Shown one piece after another: positions 58,218-64,000 of a stretch of DNA of 64,000 nt (positions are counted from its first letter, which is position 1; every line of letters starts with the position of its first letter). Both the position numbers and the translations under genes were made by a program. The notes beneath the pieces were generated by a model. That model was not told the DNA's origin and made no database searches. It was given only the letters and a program-made list of their open reading frames with translations. The stretch lies in assembly GCA_014649575.1 (NCBI GenBank), contig BMTH01000019.1, forward strand, positions 1-64,000, read 5' to 3'. This stretch comes from Streptomyces griseoincarnatus (lineage in GTDB: Bacteria; Actinomycetota; Actinomycetes; Streptomycetales; Streptomycetaceae).

Positions 58218-58259
58218 TGGTCCAGACCTATTGACCCGTGGTCCAGACCTTTCTATTCT
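58218..58259 (+). promoter_or_regulatory. Chitinase promoter with two dre-like direct repeats
   Basis: TGGTCCAGACCT occurs at 58218-58229 and again at 58239-58250, 21 bp apart (two helical turns). A promoter TTGACC (58231-58236), a 17-bp spacer and TATTCT (58254-58259) is interleaved: the -35 lies between the repeats and the second repeat lies in the spacer. Each repeat resembles the DasR site (TGGTCTAGACCA) and the direct repeats described for Streptomyces chi promoters. Confidence 0.85.
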
Positions 58260-58318
58260 CGCCGCACCGTGGGCACGAAGGCTCAGTCGTGCCCCCATCC
58301 CCCAGAAGGAGGCGCGGC

Positions 58319-60142
<1,824 letters not shown>

Positions 60143-60161
60143 CGCGCACCCGGCACAAGCG

Positions 60162-60195
60162 ATCGCCCCTCCTCCCTGCCGGGAGGAGGGGCGAT
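60162..60195 (+). terminator. Hairpin terminator after chiC
   Basis: 15-nt perfect arms (60162-60176 and 60181-60195), loop TGCC. It also faces the end of the leftward gene at 60212. Confidence 0.8.
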
Positions 60196-60211
60196 GTGCT
60201 TCAGCGGGTGA

Positions 60212-60658
60212 TCAGGCGACGTTCACCCTCTGCCCGGGAGGCGCCGCCTCCAGCCAGGCGAGGAAACCGGTCAGCGCGTCCTCGCTCATCGCGAGCTCCA
60301 GACGCGTGCCCCGGTGGAGACAGGCGAGGATCACCGCGTCGGACAGCAGCGCCAGCTCCTCCTCGCCCTCCGGGACGCGGCGGCCGGCCACCTCGATCGC
60401 GGAGCGCTCCAGCACGCGGCGCGGACGCGGGGCGTAGGAGAAGACCCGGAACCACTCGACCCGGTCGCCGTTGTAGCGTGCCACCCCGTACGCCCAGCCC
60501 TTGCCGCCGACGTCGCCCTTCTCGGGCGCGTCCCAGCGCAGGCTGCAGTCGAAGGTGCCGCCCGACCGCTGGATGAGCCGGCGCCGCAGGCCGAAGACGA
60601 AGAGCGCCACCACCACGAGGGCCACGACGATTCCGCACACAGTCAGAGCGAGGACCAT
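60212..60658 (-). CDS. DUF2550 membrane-anchored protein
   Basis: 148 aa from ATG 60658 (AGGAGG 9 nt upstream; GTG 60664 is nearer but spaced 3 nt). One N-terminal membrane helix (LTVCGIVVALVVVALFVFGL), then a basic RRRLIQRSGGTFDCSLRW and a soluble domain. DUF2550 proteins sit next to atpC throughout actinobacteria. Function unknown. The 128-bp gap to atpC is on the same strand. Confidence 0.85.
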   Translation of the reverse strand: MVLALTVCGIVVALVVVALFVFGLRRRLIQRSGGTFDCSLRWDAPEKGDVGGKGWAYGVARYNGDRVEWFRVFSYAPRPRRVLERSAIEVAGRRVPEGEEELALLSDAVILACLHRGTRLELAMSEDALTGFLAWLEAAPPGQRVNVA

Positions 60659-60786
60659 CGGCACCGACCTCCTCGTCTCCTAGGTAACGGAACGGAAAAA
60701 TCATCCAGATCTGCCTCAGCCGCGACCGGCTCCGGATCGCTCCGGTGCCGGCCGCGGCTGAGTGACGTCATCTCACCGCGCCGAAA

Positions 60787-61164
60787 TCAGCGCCCCGCCG
60801 TCGCCGCCCGCAGACGGACGTCCGCGGCACGCTGGGCCTCGGCGTCGTCCTCCGCCTTCGCGCGGGCGAGCTCCTGCTCCACGCGCTGGACGTCGATCTC
60901 GTCCGACAACTCGGCGACCTCGGCCAGCAGCGACAGCTTGTCGTCCGCGAACGAGATGAATCCGCCGTGCACCGCGGCGACGACCGTCCCGCCCTCGGGC
61001 GTGCGGATGGTCACCGGGCCCGACTCCAGCACACCGAGCAGCGGCTGGTGACCGGGCATGACGCCGATGTCGCCGGACGTGGTGCGCGCGACGACCAGGG
61101 TGGCCTCGCCGGACCAGACCTCTCGGTCGGCCGCGACCAGCGCGACGTGCAGCTCAGCAGCCAA
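60787..61164 (-). CDS. atpC: ATP synthase epsilon subunit
   Basis: 125 aa; rotor subunit of F1 that couples gamma to the c-ring and can inhibit ATP hydrolysis. AAELHVALVAADREVWSGEA, GDIGVMPGHQPLLGVLESGP and the C-terminal helical hairpin (DVQRVEQELARAKAEDDAEA) match. The start is TTG 61164: GAGGAG lies 8 nt upstream and the N terminus then aligns, while an in-frame GTG 18 bp upstream has no ribosome site. The rare start codon and the 131-bp gap after atpD may lower its yield. Confidence 0.9.
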   Translation of the reverse strand: MAAELHVALVAADREVWSGEATLVVARTTSGDIGVMPGHQPLLGVLESGPVTIRTPEGGTVVAAVHGGFISFADDKLSLLAEVAELSDEIDVQRVEQELARAKAEDDAEAQRAADVRLRAATAGR

Positions 61165-61231
61165 GGTGGCTCCTCGGGTCACCACCCGGCGGTAGTGCCG
61201 GGTGTTGGTTACAAGTCTAGTGGGCGTGGCA

Positions 61232-61280
61232 GAGGGGGCGGGACGTGCCCGCCCCCTCAAGGGTGAGCCGTTCGGCTCAC
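61232..61280 (-). promoter_or_regulatory. Two stem-loops in the atpD-atpC gap
   Basis: GAGGGGGCGGG/CCCGCCCCCTC (61232-61242, 61248-61258) and GTGAGCCG/CGGCTCAC (61263-61270, 61273-61280). They lie between atpD and atpC on the transcribed strand, where they could stabilise the 3' end of the upstream message or reduce read-through. Confidence 0.6.
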
Positions 61281-61295
61281 TTCAGAGCGCGGGGG

Positions 61296-62731
<1,436 letters not shown>

Positions 62732-62732
<1 letters not shown>

Positions 62733-63649
62733 TAGTTGTCACTCCCCGCGTTCGCGTCGGCCAGGGCACTGGCGCCACCGACGATCTCGCTGATTTCCTG
62801 GGTGATTTCGGCCTGGCGGGCCGCGTTGGCAAGACGGGAGAGCGTGTTGATCAGCTCGCCCGCGTTGTCGGTGGCCGACTTCATCGCGCGCCGCGTGGCG
62901 GCGTGCTTCGAAGCGGCCGACTGGAGCAGCGCGTTGTAGATCCGGCTCTCCACGTACCGCGGCAGCAGCGCGTCGAGGACGTCCTCCGCCGAGGGCTCGA
63001 AGTCGTACAGCGGAAGGATCTCGCCCTTGCCGGCGGTCTCCGTGGCCGCTTCCTCGAGACGCAGCGGCAGCAGCTGGGAGCCGACCGCCGTCTGCGTCAT
63101 CATCGAGACGAACTCGGTGTAGACGATGTGGAGTTCGTCCACGCCGCCGTCCGCCGTCTCCGACTGGATGGCCTCGATCAGCGGCGCCGCGACCTTCTTG
63201 GCGTCCGCGTACGAGGGCTCGTCGGTGAAGCCGGTGAACGTCTCCGCGATCGTGCGCTCACGGAAGTTGTAGTGGGCCACACCGCGCCGGCCGACGATGT
63301 ACGTGTCGACCTGCTTGCCCTCGCGCTCGAGGCGCTCGGTCAGCTGCTCCGCCGCCTTGATGGCGTTGGCGTTGAAGGCGCCGGCCAGGCCGCGGTCGCT
63401 CGTGAGGAGCAGGACCGCGGCACGGGTCGGGTTGTCCGCCTCCGTGGTGAGCGGGTGCTTGGTGTTCGACCCGGTTCCGACCGCCGTGACCGCGCGGGTG
63501 AGTTCCTGCGCGTACGGCGTGGAGGCCGCCACCTTGCGCTGCGCCTTGACGACGCGCGAGGCGGCGATCATCTCCATCGCCTTGGTGATCTTCTTGGTCG
63601 CGGTGACGGATCGGATGCGACGCTTGTAGACCCGGAGCTGAGCTCCCAT
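62732..63649 (-). CDS. atpG: ATP synthase gamma subunit
   Basis: 305 aa; central shaft of the F1 motor. N-terminal MGAQLRVYKRRIRSVTATKK and ITKAMEMIAASRVVKAQ, and C-terminal RAMKSATDNAGELINTLSRL, give the coiled-coil antiparallel helices of gamma. An insertion around residues 195-215 (EEAATETAGKGEILPLYDFE) is seen in actinobacterial gammas. It lies 21 bp after atpA and overlaps atpD by one base. Confidence 0.97.
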
Positions 63650-63670
63650 GAGTCAGGTCCCTTCCTTACG

Positions 63671-64000
63671 TCACTTGGCGGCGGACGGGGCGTCCTCGCC
63701 GAGCAGCTTGCCGTCGCTCGTCTCGAACTGCTTCTTGAACTCGGCGATCGCGTCGGCCACGGCCTGCAGGGTGTCGTCCGACATCTTGCCGCCCTCGCGG
63801 ATGGAGGTCATGAGGCCCTGCTCCTTGCGGTGCAGGTACTCCAGGAGCTCCTTCTCGAAGCGACGGATGTCGGCGACCGGCACCTCGTCCATCTTGCCGG
63901 TGGTGCCGGCCCAGACGGAGACGACCTGGTCCTCGGTCGACATCGGCTGGTACTGGTCCTGCTTCAGCAGCTCGACCATGCGCTGACCGCGCTCCAGCTG
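63671..64000 (-). CDS. atpA: ATP synthase alpha subunit, C-terminal fragment
   Basis: The last 109 codons of a gene continuing past the window end. QLERGQRMVELLKQDQYQPM and EQVVSVWAGTTGKMDEVPVA-type sequence belong to the helical C-terminal domain of alpha. The next gene, 21 bp on, is atpG, the usual atpA-G-D-C order. The catalytic and nucleotide-binding parts lie outside. Confidence 0.95.
   Translation of the reverse strand, partial: QLERGQRMVELLKQDQYQPMSTEDQVVSVWAGTTGKMDEVPVADIRRFEKELLEYLHRKEQGLMTSIREGGKMSDDTLQAVADAIAEFKKQFETSDGKLLGEDAPSAAK

Overview
The window is high-GC DNA with strongly GC-biased third codon positions, many GTG starts and many 1-4 nt stop/start overlaps. Gene content and order are those of the conserved chromosomal core of Streptomyces: the scy-filP polar-growth pair, nucS, chiS-chiR-chiC, icmA, pfkA-pta-ackA-pyk and the atp operon. 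From memory this matches the S. coelicolor region around SCO5371-SCO5442, read in reverse. I see no prophage, insertion sequence, CRISPR array, tRNA, rRNA or secondary-metabolite cluster.

Layout. 1-4.5 kb: end of a GlgE-pathway cluster (treS end, maltokinase, glgB). 4.5-7.7 kb: a HelD-type RNA-polymerase recycling ATPase, a candidate small RNA, and a merR-thioredoxin operon. 7.9-11.8 kb: dicarboxylate transporter dctA with a divergent CitA/DcuS-type two-component system. 11.8-13.1 kb: an ABC-permease relic and a helix-turn-helix regulator. 13.4-19.5 kb: central carbon metabolism (pfkA, pta-ackA, pyk). 19.6-22.9 kb: an uncharacterised three-gene envelope operon and a 655-bp non-coding region rich in inverted repeats. 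22.9-28.5 kb: thioredoxin/TPR protein, TetR, a methyltransferase relic, isobutyryl-CoA mutase icmA, two DUF3817 proteins, MarR and a thiamine-binding-family protein. 28.7-30.7 kb: three tandem AIM24 genes. 30.8-34.3 kb: MarR, an OmpR-type two-component system and a divergent PepSY exported protein. 34.4-37.2 kb: meaB, thiolase and methylmalonyl-CoA epimerase. 37.5-42.4 kb: scy and filP. 42.5-46.5 kb: two paralogous ABC ATPase/permease pairs. 46.5-53.8 kb: zinc-ribbon protein, flavin-dependent oxidoreductase, SCO5389-family protein, nucS, a large membrane-anchored P-loop protein, a STAS protein and 3-hydroxybutyryl-CoA dehydrogenase. 54-56.2 kb: a free-standing maltokinase-cap protein, an ATP:cobalamin adenosyltransferase and two membrane proteins. 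56.3-60.1 kb: chiS-chiR-chiC. 60.2-64 kb: DUF2550 protein and atpC, atpD, atpG and the end of atpA.

How they work together. Trehalose, maltose-1-phosphate and alpha-glucan genes sit beside upper and lower glycolysis and the acetate switch. A dispersed B12/acyl-CoA set (icmA, meaB, epimerase, cobalamin adenosyltransferase, thiolase, Hbd) links acetoacetyl-, butyryl/isobutyryl- and methylmalonyl-CoA metabolism. Scy and FilP organise the hyphal tip, and NucS supplies actinobacterial mismatch repair. The chitinase has dre-like repeats and an adjacent sensor/regulator, which suggests control by aminosugars.

The observations most likely to be new are the promoter-terminator unit antisense to the helD start (6797-6922), the free-standing maltokinase cap protein, the shared Asp/Arg-rich tracts of a sensor kinase and its divergent PepSY neighbour, the inverted-repeat cluster at 22.6-22.8 kb, the large P-loop membrane protein with an altered Walker A motif, and several phased or palindromic operators.
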